64,000 bases of DNA from Vespula vulgaris (GCF_905475345.1 NC_066602.1:1674001-1738000); one strand, 5' to 3'; shown: positions 21,540-34,180, numbered from the stretch's first letter. Notes: generated by a model not told the origin, from the letters alone. Numbers and translations are program-made.

Positions 21540-23530
21540 AAATTAAAATCTAGGAAACTTGGTCTTCTAACGAGACAACGTGGGATTAACTTAACCAGGG
21601 GAAGTCATTCCTTCCGTGATTTTCGACCCAGTAATACGCAAGTGTGTGTCATAGGCGAAATAATCCCTAGCTATCATACATGTCAAACAGCAGTTTTACA
21701 AATGACAGAAACGATTGAAAAACCTTTACCACTAATCATTCTATTATTCCGGTAATATTCTTTCAATTTAGTATTATATTTGCATAAGATTTATTAAAAA
21801 ATTCCATTTCCACATTATAGAAATTACCAGATAATTACTGCAATTTGGGATTCATACCAATTAGAATATTTGAGACAAATTCACATGTAAATAATAATAC
21901 TTTCTTCGACTGCATATGATCTACAAAAATATTTTATAAATTATTATAAAATAAATAAATATGTTATAGACTTTATATTCCACATTACATTTTAGAATAA
22001 ATAATTTATCTTATCTCTAAAATATCTTACGATTAAATAAACACAGCGTTGATTGATTTTCCATTTAAACACAAATATAAAAAGGAAAATGTTTGCATAT
22101 ATTAATCTCCTTGATGGTCTGGCAATTGTAATCTCCATGTTAGAAGTATCGTCTGATGTACGGAAGAACAGGTAGTGTCAATGTATATGTGTTTCACTTT
22201 GGATGTGCAATGTTGTTTTATCTGGTGGAACGTAGTTGAAATTTTTTTATCTTTTTTGGAATTACAATTCAAATATAAATCGATTCGGTTCCTTTGGATT
22301 AGATCCAGGCTATCGGAACTGTTTTCGTCTTCGGTTGGTTTAGTATATCTCTGAAACAATATAAGATTCGTAGATTAGTTAAGACTTACGGAAGTAATTC
22401 AATTGTTCATCTAATTGTAATGTCCTCAAAAATAAATTTTGTTTCATCCTTTTAAGCGATATAAAGTACCTTTTCCGAAATGCAACAAACAATAATTTAG
22501 ATAGTATTTATAACGAAAATCAGTTTCATTTCCATAATGTATACTTGAAATTTTATAATAAATCACAAACTACTGACTACTAACAAATTTACCTTGTATT
22601 GATAGTATAGACAAATGACTAGTAAGATTAAGTTTCCACCGCCTAAATAACTTGTATAACTGATCTCTGGGACGTATGAAGTATGCATGAACGAATATTT
22701 CTTGTACCACACTCGCTTGCGTATTACTAGTTCGAGAACCACCGAAGGAATGACCTGCAGCTTCATCGTCGTCCGTCGAACGGCGGTTTTTGTACCCCGC
22801 ACATCGATTTGGATTCTTAACCGAGCGAACACGATAGCGCCCTTTGCACAGGGTTATTACACTTGACGTAGATTAATCAATATATCGAAAGAACCAAGAT
22901 GGTCATAAGCTACGTGGATATGAATTTTTCTATTGATTTCTATTAATTGGATGTATCATTATCCTTTTTTTTATGCTCTTCTTTCGTTTCTTTTTTCCCA
23001 TCCTTCTCTTTACTATTTGAAATTAGATATTAATTAAAGAATTCTGAAAATTGATAAATATGTTTCTTCCTGTTTTTGTCGTTAAAATATTTATTAATAA
23101 GAATTAATTTGGTTATTACAACAAACAAAGAATATTGTTTAAAAATTTTTATTGTAATAATACTTTCTGTTCTTTTTCTATTACTTAATATAACAATATC
23201 TTTTTTACACATCTGTCTTCTATTATAACGCGTTAATAAAGAATATGAATTCATAGAAAATCACTTGTCACTTTTTTTCCTAGTATCATCTTCATCTTTT
23301 TTACGTATTCTATTTGGACACCATTTACGTAAGTCAATCAAAATTTCCTATTATGCGATTGAACAGCTCGGAAAGGCTTAATTGGATATGGATTAGGGGG
23401 AAATGTATTTCTCGATGAAGATAGATTTATCGACAGATAGATTTATTGAAGAGTCATCCGACGTTGCACGAGTAACATGGATCAAAGAGACTTGAAATGA
23501 ACTGGAGGGAGGTATATTTTGCAAAATGAT
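21540..23530. pseudogene. X1: rearranged unit with inverted E2-E1-E0
   Basis: An E0 remnant on the plus strand (ending 21,637, then GCAAGTG) and an E1-like start near 21,820 are cut off. An inverted segment follows: E2 22,350-22,113, E1 22,529-22,470 and E0 22,766-22,721 on the minus strand, plus inverted upstream DNA to about 23,440. A plus-strand tail piece (23,445-23,530) resumes the original orientation. E0 reads MKLQVIPSVVLELVI. E1 has TAA in the signal-like frame. E2 reads RYTKPTEDENSSDSLDL … to about 22,113, where the donor GT is lost. Confidence 0.6.
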
Positions 23531-24045
23531 TCAATACGTAGGGATGATCAAGAACTTCATCGTTTTTCGGGATATTAGTGTTAGCCAAGGAACACTTTTA
23601 AATTATGCGTCGAATATTCAGTGTACACTTGCGTCATCAAATCAACGTTATACAGGTTTAAATAATTCTTTTATCTATTTAGTAAACTAATTATTGAACT
23701 CATTATCATATTCAGTTTAAATAATTATTTAATGTAATTTAAATAAAAGAAACATTTAATTCAATGCTCCAAATAGATAGAACCATAATATTAACGATAC
23801 GTACTTAAATAAAATTCATAATATTTAATGTATACCTGTAGTAATATAGAGATTTGGAGCAATTAATTTGCTGCATATCTCGAATTTTCATGTTTACGAT
23901 TGATTCAGGGCAAATGATTTGCAGGTAAAACGTTCTCCCATTTATCGACAAATACCTTCATACTGAACAATTATTATTGTCTCTCTCCATCCGTGTGTGT
24001 ACTTTTACGTGTACGTGAGCGTATTCAAGAAGACGGGATAATTGA
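23530..24045 (-). repeat. 3' flank and GC-rich module 8
   Basis: The usual 3' flank (GTTAGCCAAGGAACACTTTT near 23,581) is followed by a shortened module 8 (about 23,935-24,045, minus). There is no facing plus module here, so the pair was broken, probably when S block 4 was joined on. Confidence 0.55.
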
Positions 24046-24229
24046 GTATAACTGATGCGTATAACTGAATATAACAATAACTTTATTGTATTTCTATTAA
24101 CATGATATTCGAAATTTTCGAATATATTGTTGAAATGCTTTATTTCCTCAATAATGTATATGTAATTTAACATGGTCATAATAATTCCCCCAATATAATA
24201 CAGGGATACTATACTTATTAATATTACCA

Positions 24230-25480
24230 CTATTATACTTATTATTATTATTATATCTATTATTATATTAAAATATAAGTTATAAATGTTGTAGAAAGAA
24301 AGCGTTTCCTTGAAATTTACATTTCTTCCAAATACAGTTTTCTAAATCCTACTTTCTACGTAATGCCTACACTTTTCGTCATGAAAAAAATGTATGAATG
24401 AATAATTACGTACCAAAAAAAAATCCCTCCCCGAAAAGGAGTCATGTAAAATTAAACTTTTACAAAGTAAAATGATTGAAAGGAATAAGGAGAATCAAAA
24501 GAATAAAAAAGAATCAAAAAGAGAAATGTACCTAAAAAAATATCCCCTTTACTGTAGTAATGATCCGAAATTATTGGGAACATTTGGAAGGAATTACTAC
24601 GGATGATACCCTCGTTAATATACGAAAAATAATGAATGGAAGCACTGCACGCTCCAGCAATTAGAGAGCTTACTACCTATATGTAGATGAATAGCCGTTT
24701 ATTCTGAATTGAGTCGATGTTCTCAAGTTCTAGGAGTTTCTAAAGAGGGATGATCCAGAATACTATAATTGCTCCCAGTCAGTCACGATAATGAAAATCA
24801 TTTATATCATTTTAGAAAATATGCTCTCGGATAGATTAACCATATTGGAATTTTATATCGTTTAATATCAACGCAGGAATTTATTTTCATCGGATTCTTT
24901 TCATTTACCATGTTTTAGATAATCTCATACTTCTATACACATATATATGACCTATATTCCAGATTTAGGATATGTTTGTTTAAACAATTTTACGATTTAA
25001 TCGTATGATCGTATATAGAGCCAACCGTAGTGCAGCTGTTGCCTCATCCATAATATTATACCGTGTTTGCTCGTCCTATTGACTGAAATACTACCTATTG
25101 ACGAGTCCAGCATGTGTGATGATTGTCTCGGCTGATAATACTTGAATTGCTGGCTTTTTTGTATCGCATGTTTTCGTGAATAATCCTATTAGTTTTTTTT
25201 TGTGATTATCACACCTTCCGCTTGCTTGAAGCGAAAGCCCGTATCAGAGAGTTTGAAAGAAATTCTGATATATTTTTCTGATAGAAATAAAATTCTGAAT
25301 ATTTACTCGAATAATGTGATACGTAGTTAGGAATTATAAAAAGTATATTAAAAGATTAATTGAACGTTTTTAATATCATCGGAGGATTCTGAAGAATGTT
25401 TAACTAAAATAAAATATCAAAGAGATCGAAATCTTTTACAGATCACTTTTTTTCAATACCACCGTGTAAATCATTTAATT
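24230..25480 (-). repeat. S block copy 4 and D block copy 1
   Basis: S4 covers about 24,230-24,780. The D block follows at 24,790-25,440, with landmarks CATTTATATCATTTTAGAAA, CCGTGTTTGCTCG and a small hairpin-like motif near 25,214-25,237. D copies also occur at 35,280-36,240, 40,540-41,370, 49,370-50,060 and 59,770-60,690. No open frame is conserved among D copies. Confidence 0.55.
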
Positions 25481-25518
25481 CTAATAACTATGAAATATGC
25501 GGACAGAGCAATTTAAAG

Positions 25519-26215
25519 TTGCTCGAATATTCACTTCGATATATTGACATTATCATTATTGACATAATTTTCCAAGAAATTCGACCTATATGGAAATGCG
25601 ACTTATCTTTACCCTCACCTTCGACTGCTTCATCTCCCATATCTCCTACCTATATCTCCTATCTATATCATTTTTTTCCCTTTTTCTTCAACATTGATTA
25701 ACAGAACTTCCTTTTTGGAATCCTTGTGAATCGCCCTGAGATTTTCCTTATCACTCCTAATCACCCGAATGGCATTGAAATAAACATTATGATGGTACAT
25801 ATAATTTTCTAGCCAATTGCTGTCCAAATTAACATTAGTTCTATATTCAAAAGCACTGTCAACGTTATTATAGATCCTTATTTTCCCTTCTCGACTGAGT
25901 TGAAGCCGGCTGAGGGTGGAACAAGATGGAATCAAAGAGGATTCCGGAATGAAATATTCTTTTCTACGAAGGAATATTTCCCCATTAGAGAAAACATTCC
26001 ACTTTGACCCACGATCTGTGTGTACCGTCGGACGTCTCTTCGACGAACCTTCTGAACGCAATCGATTATATCCTCTTAATGAAGCAACTTACCATCGGAT
26101 CCTTTGAAGGGAGATATTTCCAAGCCTCCTACCACAGTTCGAGCTTTATAAAACAATACTACATGGGAATCGAAAAGGTTCGTCGTCATGACTATTAAAA
26201 ATGTTGTCTTTCTAT
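25519..26215 (-). pseudogene. C1: C fragment, minus strand
   Basis: A 132-codon open stretch (26,061-25,663; no ATG, it opens on TTG) contains the conserved core YRTNVNLDSNWLENY, YFNAIRVIRSDKENLRAIHK, then SKKEV. The acidic tail is shorter than in C2 (INVEEKGKK) because of a change near 25,690. Upstream on the minus strand (26,215-26,061) the sequence continues in another frame with FYKART … FKGSDGKLL, the part shared with the gene tail, so at least one frameshift exists. C1 lies 1.3 kb from, and divergent to, the E0 exon at 27,472. Confidence 0.5.
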
Positions 26216-27470
26216 TTCTCTTTCTGGTTATTATCGATCACCTAACGAGCACGGTATAAAAGATGGTATTACGAGTAAGTTAGAGAGAAGAACGATGTTT
26301 CAAAAGGAAATGTCTTGCAATTGATTCCTGCAGGATAATTTATGGTATTCACTAGAAGCACTAGAAAATTTTGAAAGACGTTGAGAATTTTGGATAATAC
26401 AATATCTCCGATCTATCTGTAATTCAATGTGTGCTCTGCATGCATGAGATATATGGATATGTATTTTTTCCCCATTTTTTAAAATTGGGCCTATAATGTG
26501 AAGTTTCCTGTCACTGTCGATGAACTGTAATGAAAAATTGAAAATTTCAAAGGACGATTAGATACATCTCATCCTGATCACTTCGCCGATTATACAAATT
26601 TTTATTATGGAAAAAAGAAATCGGAAAAAAATATTGTTTGCATAAATAAAATTCTTGGCCGACGTTTGACAGATGGAAATAAAAAAATTTGGATAATAAC
26701 GCTCACAAGATATTTTTGTTATGAGAAAATTTCAACGATGAAATTAATTCCTTTTCATTTAATATTAACGCTGGATACGGTGCGATGAATTAATCGAAGC
26801 AGATGCGTTTATCACAACATGCAGTTCTGTAATGTGGATCATTCGATATGGGAGGCATAGGAAATGGCAACGATCAGTCGAATTGAAAGAGATTGGTCCA
26901 CAAACCTGTTTCCCCCCACTCATATCTCTTATGGAACGTTCCACCACGGAATAAGAAGTTTTGATTGACTGGTGTAAAACGCATTCCAAGAATAACACGA
27001 AGAGGAACATAAATATAACCAATGTTTTTCTGAAAATCTATATTCTTTGTCACTATGTAATAAAGAAAGAGAGAAGGTTGTTAACTTAAATAATACAAAG
27101 AAAACAGAAGGTAATATTACAAAACTAATTTTAAAGCAATATTTTTTGCTGGATATTAATATATATTTTAAAATATTTTAAACGATAAAACAGGGAAAAA
27201 TATTAATAGTCGATTATCAAAATTTTTTAGTTAATTTCTAATTGTAAATTGTAAAGAACAGAAGGTGTGAAAAAAAGAAAAGACCAGAAACGAAAAAAGG
27301 AAAATAATTTGTCCAGTTAATGGAAGTATCATTGAGAAATTTTGCTTACTTACTTTCGACCCACGACATTTCGGCTCTTTCTATCACATAATACGTGGTA
27401 TTGATTAAATGCATAGAATATAATAACTCCTTCCACCCAGCCACGCCTCAGAAATTAGCTAGTCACCCTA
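26215..27470 (+). promoter_or_regulatory. Divergent intergenic region of C block 1 (N, U and PE elements)
   Basis: This sits between the minus-strand C1 fragment and a plus-strand gene copy. It holds N (26,560-26,790), U (26,880-27,010: GAGATTGGTCCACAAACCTG, then GTAAAACGCATT) and PE (27,355-27,430: CATTTCGGCTCTTTCTATCA, TATTGATTAAATGCATAGAA). All three are repeated in the same order in C blocks 2 and 3. An 85-codon minus-strand frame (26,765-27,022) is not kept in those copies. Confidence 0.45.
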
Positions 27471-27471
27471 C

Positions 27472-28790
27472 ATGGCGGTTTGCAGAAGAAATTCTCCTGT
27501 AGAAGTCATCCTCTCAATAATTTTTGAAGGAGTAATACGCAAGTAAATGATAAAATTATCGCATATATATTTCTTACGTTTCAAAAGAAACATACAAGCA
27601 GTTCAAACAGTACTAACAATTTCTTCATTCTCACTTGTCTTTTGTTCGTTATCGATATAAAGTAAATTTATCAGTAGTCATTAGTATATAATTTATTATA
27701 AAATTTCATTTCTATTGTGGTAATGAAACTGATTTTCGTGATCAATGCCATCCTAATTATTATTTTGTTGCTTTTCGGAGAAGATACTTCATCTGACTTA
27801 AATGGGCGTAACCCAATTTACCTTTTATTGCTGCATAATCAAATGAACAATTGAACGTCTATCCGAAGTCTTAACTAATTTACGAAATTTAAATTATGTC
27901 AGAGATATACAAGATTAAACGAAGGCGAAAGTAATTCCAATTGCTAGGAAGTATTACAGAGGATCAGAGTTGAACGATATCTGGATTCTAATTATGTCCA
28001 AAGAAGATATATGCATTTCAACTAAGCTTAATGTAATCATTAAACATTTGACATCCGAAAGGAAACGCTCTTACATTGGTACTTCCTATTTTTCCTCAAA
28101 TCCGACGATTCGTTCTACTTGGATAATAGAAATGTCCGAAAGTCAACGAACTTTGGAAATGGAAACGTTTACCTCCTCACTCTTGTATTTAAATGGTAAA
28201 TCAATCAGTGCTGTCTTTATCGAATGTTAAGATATTTTAGAGATAATATATAAATTTTTTCTTTTAAAGTATAATATGGAATATAAAATCTGTATCATAG
28301 ATATATTTTATAATAATTTATTGAATTTTTACAGAGATTTTATCATGGCGACGAGAATATTTCTCTTGATGAGCATTATTGAATCATATTTAACCAGAAG
28401 CGTGTTTCAAGAGGCAGTTAAAAATTCTAGCAAAGGAAGGAACACTGTTAGCTATTGTTCATGTATGCATTATGTGACTGTGAATACCTAGGAAGAGGAA
28501 AAAGAAGAAAATACATACGTGATTGACGACGAAGTTTCGAAAGACCAATATGGCGCTGTTTTAAAAAGCTTGGAACCCTGGTACGAGGAAATGCGAGGGA
28601 TTTATCTTCTTCAAAGCATCTAACCGTGAGCAGCTTTATCTGGAGGGTATAAGCGATTGTGGTCAAAAAGATTTGTCGATGAGGCGTCCGATGTTTCACG
28701 CGGGGTAAGGGTCAAAGGGGAATTTAAATGAAACTGAAAGAGGTTTATCATACAAAATAATTGAACAGACAGGGACGATGAAAAGATTCA
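27472..28790 (+). pseudogene. C block 1 gene copy (E0-E3/E5-tail, E4 lost)
   Basis: E0 is 27,472-27,538 (MAVCRRNSPVEVILSIIFEG; donor GCAAGT in place of GTAAGT). E1 has ATG at 27,723 and reads MKLIFVINAILIIILLLFGE, a good signal-peptide-like frame, but the donor is lost (GAAGATAC). E2 runs from 27,903, with the second half open in one frame (SKEDICISTKLNVIIKHLTS …). E3 and E5 are joined (28,335-28,490) with E4 and its introns deleted. The tail ends near 28,790. Of the three C-block copies only this one keeps the E0 ATG. Confidence 0.5.
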
Positions 28791-29595
28791 TCTATTTTCA
28801 AAGTAATACCATTAGCAGGGGAATACTTTTAAATTATACGTGAAATAGAAAGTCCACGTAACGTCATTGTTATTCCATCGATTTAAATTATATAACCATT
28901 CGATATAATTTAAAAGGGAGAAGTATTGAATTCTATGTTTCAAACTGTTTGCCGTAATATTCACGACATATACATAAAAAATATTCGTAATACTTAATTA
29001 GAGTTTTTCTTAAATATTGATATTTGGATGAAATAATTTGGTGCGTAGCGCCAATTACCTGTTTAGTATGTTATGAAAGGAATTTCGTGATAGTGGATGT
29101 CCGTAATACGTTCTCCCATATTTATCGTCAAGTACCTTCGTTTAAATCTTTCTCCATTATCTCTCTCCATGTACGTGTGCTCTGGTGCGTGTCTATCCGC
29201 GTCAGGTCGAGTGGCTGGCATTGAGTATGCGTGTGTACGTAGAACGCCTGCCTCATTTTTATAATAAGTAAAGTATTTTTTCATTTGTTTTCCTGTCATC
29301 AGAACAAGCAAACAATAAGAGATTGGCTGTATAATTGAATTACCTATTTAGATTTATTGTTTTATAACATGCTTACTTATTTTGCAGAACAATAGCTTAT
29401 TTTCTTAGGAACCAATTGATTTGGAACATAATATACGAAATATTAGATAATTAGAAGTATAATGGGAAATACGCGCACTCATTTCCGTCCACTTGACTGG
29501 AGCACGTAAACGCGCATGTGCACGGTAAGAGGTAGTAATAAATCGTTCAATATGATGGTGTTGGACGATAGGTAGGAGAGAACATAATCCTCAAC
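28790..29595. repeat. Inverted pair C: GC-rich modules 9 and 10
   Basis: The 3' flank leads to module 9 (29,100-29,262, minus). After a shortened centre comes module 10 (29,465-29,595, plus). Compared with 45,090-45,815 about 235 bases around the centre are missing here, which removes the mirror axis. Confidence 0.65.
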
Positions 29596-29599
29596 GAGC

Positions 29600-30410
29600 A
29601 AATTGTTAAATGCCGATCAATACCCCTTAACAAGGGAATTTGTTGACATGGGGGATCATATATTTTTGCAAAAAAATCACAATTTTGCCCATTATAATTT
29701 TCTATGATGTCTGTGATAAATGTTGAATCAATTCTTTTCCAAACTTATCCCTCGCATTATGTGTGAGGTCTTTCCATTTTTTTGTTAGATGACATCAGTA
29801 TTAGTGCTGTCGCTTTCTTCCCGATTAATATTTTTTTTTTCTAACATATCTGTACTAATGTTTGTCTTTAATCCAAAATTCCCCTTCGATATTACTTATG
29901 ACGCGAGACTTACTCGTGTTTGGAAATTTTGCCATTCTCTTAATGAAAAAGAAATGAGTAATTAAAAGCGATGGTAGTCTCAATTTGTATATTACGAAAT
30001 CACGAAACGATATATACCGAAAAAATATTACGTTTCTGATTTTCTGGCTTATTATCTAGGGAACTATTTGTTTCACTAGAAATTTCAATACGAAGCGAGT
30101 GTAGCTTCGCAAATCTCTCCTCAGTTTCATGATTGCTTGTTTATCAAATATCACTTGTTCCATCAAATATCATTGCATCGTACGAGGCGTACTCGCGTAC
30201 CCTTGCAGACAAGTCCTTATCACTCTCTTTAAGTGGTTTAGAGAAACTCTCAGACTGTTGTGATCGTACTTCTTTTTCGTAAAATCGACTAATATACTTT
30301 TCACATAACTTGTTTATTGACCATTTCTTGATTAACTAACTGGATGGCTCTCTCGGAGGGAAAATACGGGAAAGAGGGGAAGGTAATATTAGGAAACCAT
30401 AAATGTGTAA
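29600..30410 (+). repeat. T block, copy 2
   Basis: It matches 45,840-46,630 closely and 5,100-5,990 more distantly (CATTCTCTTAATGAAAAAGA near 29,933; GCAGACAAGTCCTTATC near 30,206). No frame is conserved. Confidence 0.6.
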
Positions 30411-30548
30411 AATAATATATAATAATAATAAAATAATAAATTAATAAATATATAAATAATAAATAAAAAATAAAAAAATAAGAAAATAATAAAAAACTAA
30501 AATAATAATAATAAATAATAAATAATAATAATAAAATAATTAAAAACC
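30408..30548 (+). repeat. (AAT)n/(AAATA)n low-complexity array
   Basis: About 140 bases are almost entirely A and T in AAT, AATA and AAAT steps. It replaces the region that in the 46.6 kb copy contains the central segment, so expansion and deletion may both have happened here. Confidence 0.9.
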
Positions 30549-30559
30549 TTAAAATATAA

Positions 30560-31330
30560 TTACATAACTATAGGAGAGGGGAAATTTTTTATCCCCATGC
30601 GTTCTAGTTAGAGAATTAGAATCTATAAATCTTGGTCTTCCAACGTGACGACATGGAATTTTCGAACCAGCATGTGTGTCTCATACGCGAAATAATGCCT
30701 AGTTGTCATATGTACCAAAGAATAGCTTTACAAATAATAATAACGGTTGAAACACGATTAAATTTAATAGAAAATTTCATTTCTATATTATAGAAATGAA
30801 ACTGATTCTCTTGATTCATAGCATTTTAGTTATTATTTTATTGCATTTAGGAGTAGTTGCTGTAGCGTTTAATTATTTTCGGTAGTTGAAATGAACGAAT
30901 GACTTTGATAAGTCTTAACTAATCTACGAATTTGGATCTATTTTAGAGATATACAAACCAAATTATAGACGAAAGTGTTATGATATGTATTATGAAGTTA
31001 AGGTACTCATTAAGCACACATAGTATGTGTATATAAATATAGTATTACAGCTAACTGAGATACACTTCCATATAATCCCTATTTAAGGAATGTATACTGC
31101 CATATATTTGTATTTATAAGAAAATGTTCGTTCTTTATTTCGATATACTACGATAAACTTAAATTCGAAAAAAATTTACTCCAATGTATATTTTCTTCGA
31201 AGAAATTATTTATGGTAAGAAAATTAGCTACTTTCATTTCCGTTTAAAGTTCTTCGACATGTATCTACTTAACGAGATTTTAATCCAGTCTCTTTTCCAA
31301 TAAATAAACATTTAATCTATTAAATATAAC
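30560..31330 (+). pseudogene. Plus-strand E0/E1/E2 remnant
   Basis: A damaged E0-like stretch (30,625-30,730) is followed by E1 with ATG at 30,796. It reads MKLILLIHSILVIILLHLGV and stays open to TAG at 30,883 (29 codons), the clearest hydrophobic signal-like exon in the window. An E2 start at 30,957 (RYTNQIIDESVM) follows but stops soon after. From about 31,010 the sequence is not found elsewhere in the window. It is a 5' fragment with no downstream exons. Confidence 0.45.
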
Positions 31331-31379
31331 TAGTAAGTATAAGGTAGACTTACAAAAGAAGCAACAGTGCGAATTTCCT

Positions 31380-33610
31380 ATATGAATATCCGATTAATTT
31401 CATAGGAATTAGTCTTAATAATTACAATAATTATTATTATAATAGTTAACTATATTATAAATAATTACAGTTTTATATGATTATTTCAATTAAAAAATAG
31501 ACGAATTATTGTAAGATTCTCATTAGTAAATTCCATGATATATTACACAGATAATTTCGCATGAACATAGAGTATATATACATATAATTTCATAACTATA
31601 GGAGAGGGGAAATTATTTATCCCCATGCGTTCTAGTTAGAGAATTAGATTTTAGGAAGCTTGGTCTTCTATCCAGCTAACATGTGGCTAATTAAACTAGG
31701 TTAAGTCATTCCTTCCGGGATTTGCGACCCAGTCATACGCAAGTGTGTCTCATACGCGAAATAATCCCTAGCTATCATACATGTCAAAACCAGTTTTACA
31801 AATGACAGAAACGATTGAAACACCTTTATCACTAATCATTCCATTATTCCATTAATATTCATTAAATTTGACATTATATTTGTATAAGATTTATTAAAAG
31901 ATTTCATTTCCATATTATAGTACTTATCGGATAATTACTCCCATTTGGGATTCGTACCATTTAGAATATTTGAGATATATTCACTTATAAATAATAATAC
32001 TTTCTTCGACTGCATATAATCTACGAAAGTATTCTATAAATTATTATAAAATGAATAAATATGTTATAGACTTTATATTCGACATTACATTTTAGAACAA
32101 AAAATTTATCATATCTCTAAAATATCTTACCATTAAATAAACACAGCGTTGATTGTTTTTCCATTTAAAAGTAATTTTAAAAAGGAAAATGTGTTCATAT
32201 AGTAATCTTATTGTTTTTCTGGCATTTGTACTATCCATGTTGTACAATCGTATCGTCGTATATACGTAAGAATAGATAGAATCAATGTGATTGCTTTTCA
32301 CTTTGGATGTGCAATGTTATATTATCTGGTGGAACGTTGTTGAACTTTTTGTATCTTGTTTGGAATTTAAAACTCAAGTATAAGTGAATTCGGCTCCTTC
32401 GCAATACATCCAGGCTCTTGGAACTGCTTTCGTCCTCGGTTGGTTTAGTATATCTCTGAAACAATATAAATTCCTAAGATTAGATTAGTTAAGACATACG
32501 GAAGCCATTCAATTGTTCATCTAATTGTATTGTACTCAAAAATAAATTTTGTTACATCCTTATATGTGATATAAAGTACCTTTTCCGAAAGGCAACAAAT
32601 AATAATTTAGATAGTGTTGATCACGAAAATTAGTTTCATTTCCATAATACAAAATTGAAATTTTATAATAAATTACGGACTAATCATTACTAACAAATTT
32701 ACTTTATATTGATAGCTTAAACAAATGACTAGTAAGAATGAAGAAATTGCTTCAAACGTCTGAATACTTATATAACTGATCTCTGGGACGTATGAAGTAT
32801 GCACGAACGAATATTTGTTGTACCACACTCGCTCCCGTATTACTAGTTCGACAACCACCGAAGGAATGACCTGCAGCTTCATCGCCGTCCGTCGAACGGC
32901 AGTTTTTGTACCCCGCACATCGCTTTGGGTTCTTAACCGAGCGAACACGATAGTGCCCTTTGCACAGGGTTATTACACTTGACGTAGATTAATCAATATA
33001 TCGAAAGAACCAAGATGGTCATAAGCTAAGAAGAAAGGAATTTCTCTATTGATCTCTATTAATTGGATGCATCATTATCCTTTTTCTTCTATGCTCTTTA
33101 CAATTTGAAATTAGAAATGAATGAAAGAATTCTGAAAATTGGCAAATGTTTCTACCTGTTTTTGTCGTTAAAACGATTTATGAATAAGAATTAATTTGAA
33201 GCAAAGAATATTGTTTGACAATTTTTTTTGTAAAATTACTTTCTGTCCTTTTTCTATTACTTAAGATAACAATCTCTTTTTTACACCTCTGTCTTTTTTT
33301 CTAACGCATTAGTAAAGAATATGGATTCATAGAAAATCATTTGTCACTTTTTTTCTCCTAATGTCATCTTTATGTCTTTTACGTATTTTATGTGGAAACC
33401 ATTTACGTAAGTCAATCAAAGTTTCCTATTACGCGATTCAACGACTCGGAAAGGCTTAATTGGATATGGATTGGGGGGAAATAAATTTCTCGATGAAGAT
33501 AGATTCATCGGCAGATAGATTTATTGAAGAGTCGTCCTACGTTCCAGGCGAAACATGGATCAAAGAGACTTGAAATGAACTTGAGGGATGTATATTTCCC
33601 AAATGATTCA
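31380..33610. pseudogene. X2: rearranged unit with inverted E2-E1-E0
   Basis: The structure is the same as X1. The plus-strand E0 remnant ends at 31,738 (ATAC|GCAAGTG). Inverted on the minus strand are E2 32,455 to about 32,210, E1 32,639-32,580 (60 bases, with TAA in the signal-like frame) and E0 32,882-32,837 (MKLQVIPSVVVELVI, donor damaged to GGGAGC). Inverted PE and U follow (32,950-33,510), then a plus-strand tail piece. Its closest relative is X4 at 46.9-49.2 kb. Confidence 0.6.
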
Positions 33611-34180
33611 ACACGTAGGGACGATCAAAAGCTTTCCCATGTTTCGCGATATTAGTGTTAGCCAGGGAACACTTTTACATTCAGCATAGAATATTCATTG
33701 TACGTTTGCGTCATCATCTGAACGTTATACCGGTGTAAATAATTCTTTAAACTGTATCTTAAACTAATTATTAAACTGATTATCATAGTCAGCTTAAATA
33801 ATTATTTAATGTAATTTAAAAGAAAAGAAACGTTTAATTCAATGCTCCAAATTGATTACCATAATGCTAACGATATGTACTTGAATAAAATTCATAATAT
33901 TTAATGTATACCTGTAGTAATATACGGATCTGGAGCAATTAATTTGCTGCATATCTCAAATTCTCATGTTAACGATTTATTCGAGGTAAATGATTTGCAG
34001 GTAATACGTTCTCCCATACTTTGCGTCAAATACGTTCATACTAAACGTATTATTATTATCTCTCTCCATCCCTGTGTGTACTTTTGCGCGTGCGTTAGCA
34101 TTTTCAAGTGGACGAGATGATTTTGCGATCCTATGAGCGTGCGTGCCTATATCTCCGCTCGTATCATGGAAAGGAGAAAG
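33610..34180 (-). repeat. 3' flank and GC-rich module 11
   Basis: The flank (GCCAGGGAACACTTTTACAT near 33,660) leads to module 11 (34,005-34,180, minus). Its plus-strand partner is not adjacent: S block 5 and D block 2 lie between it and module 12. Confidence 0.6.
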
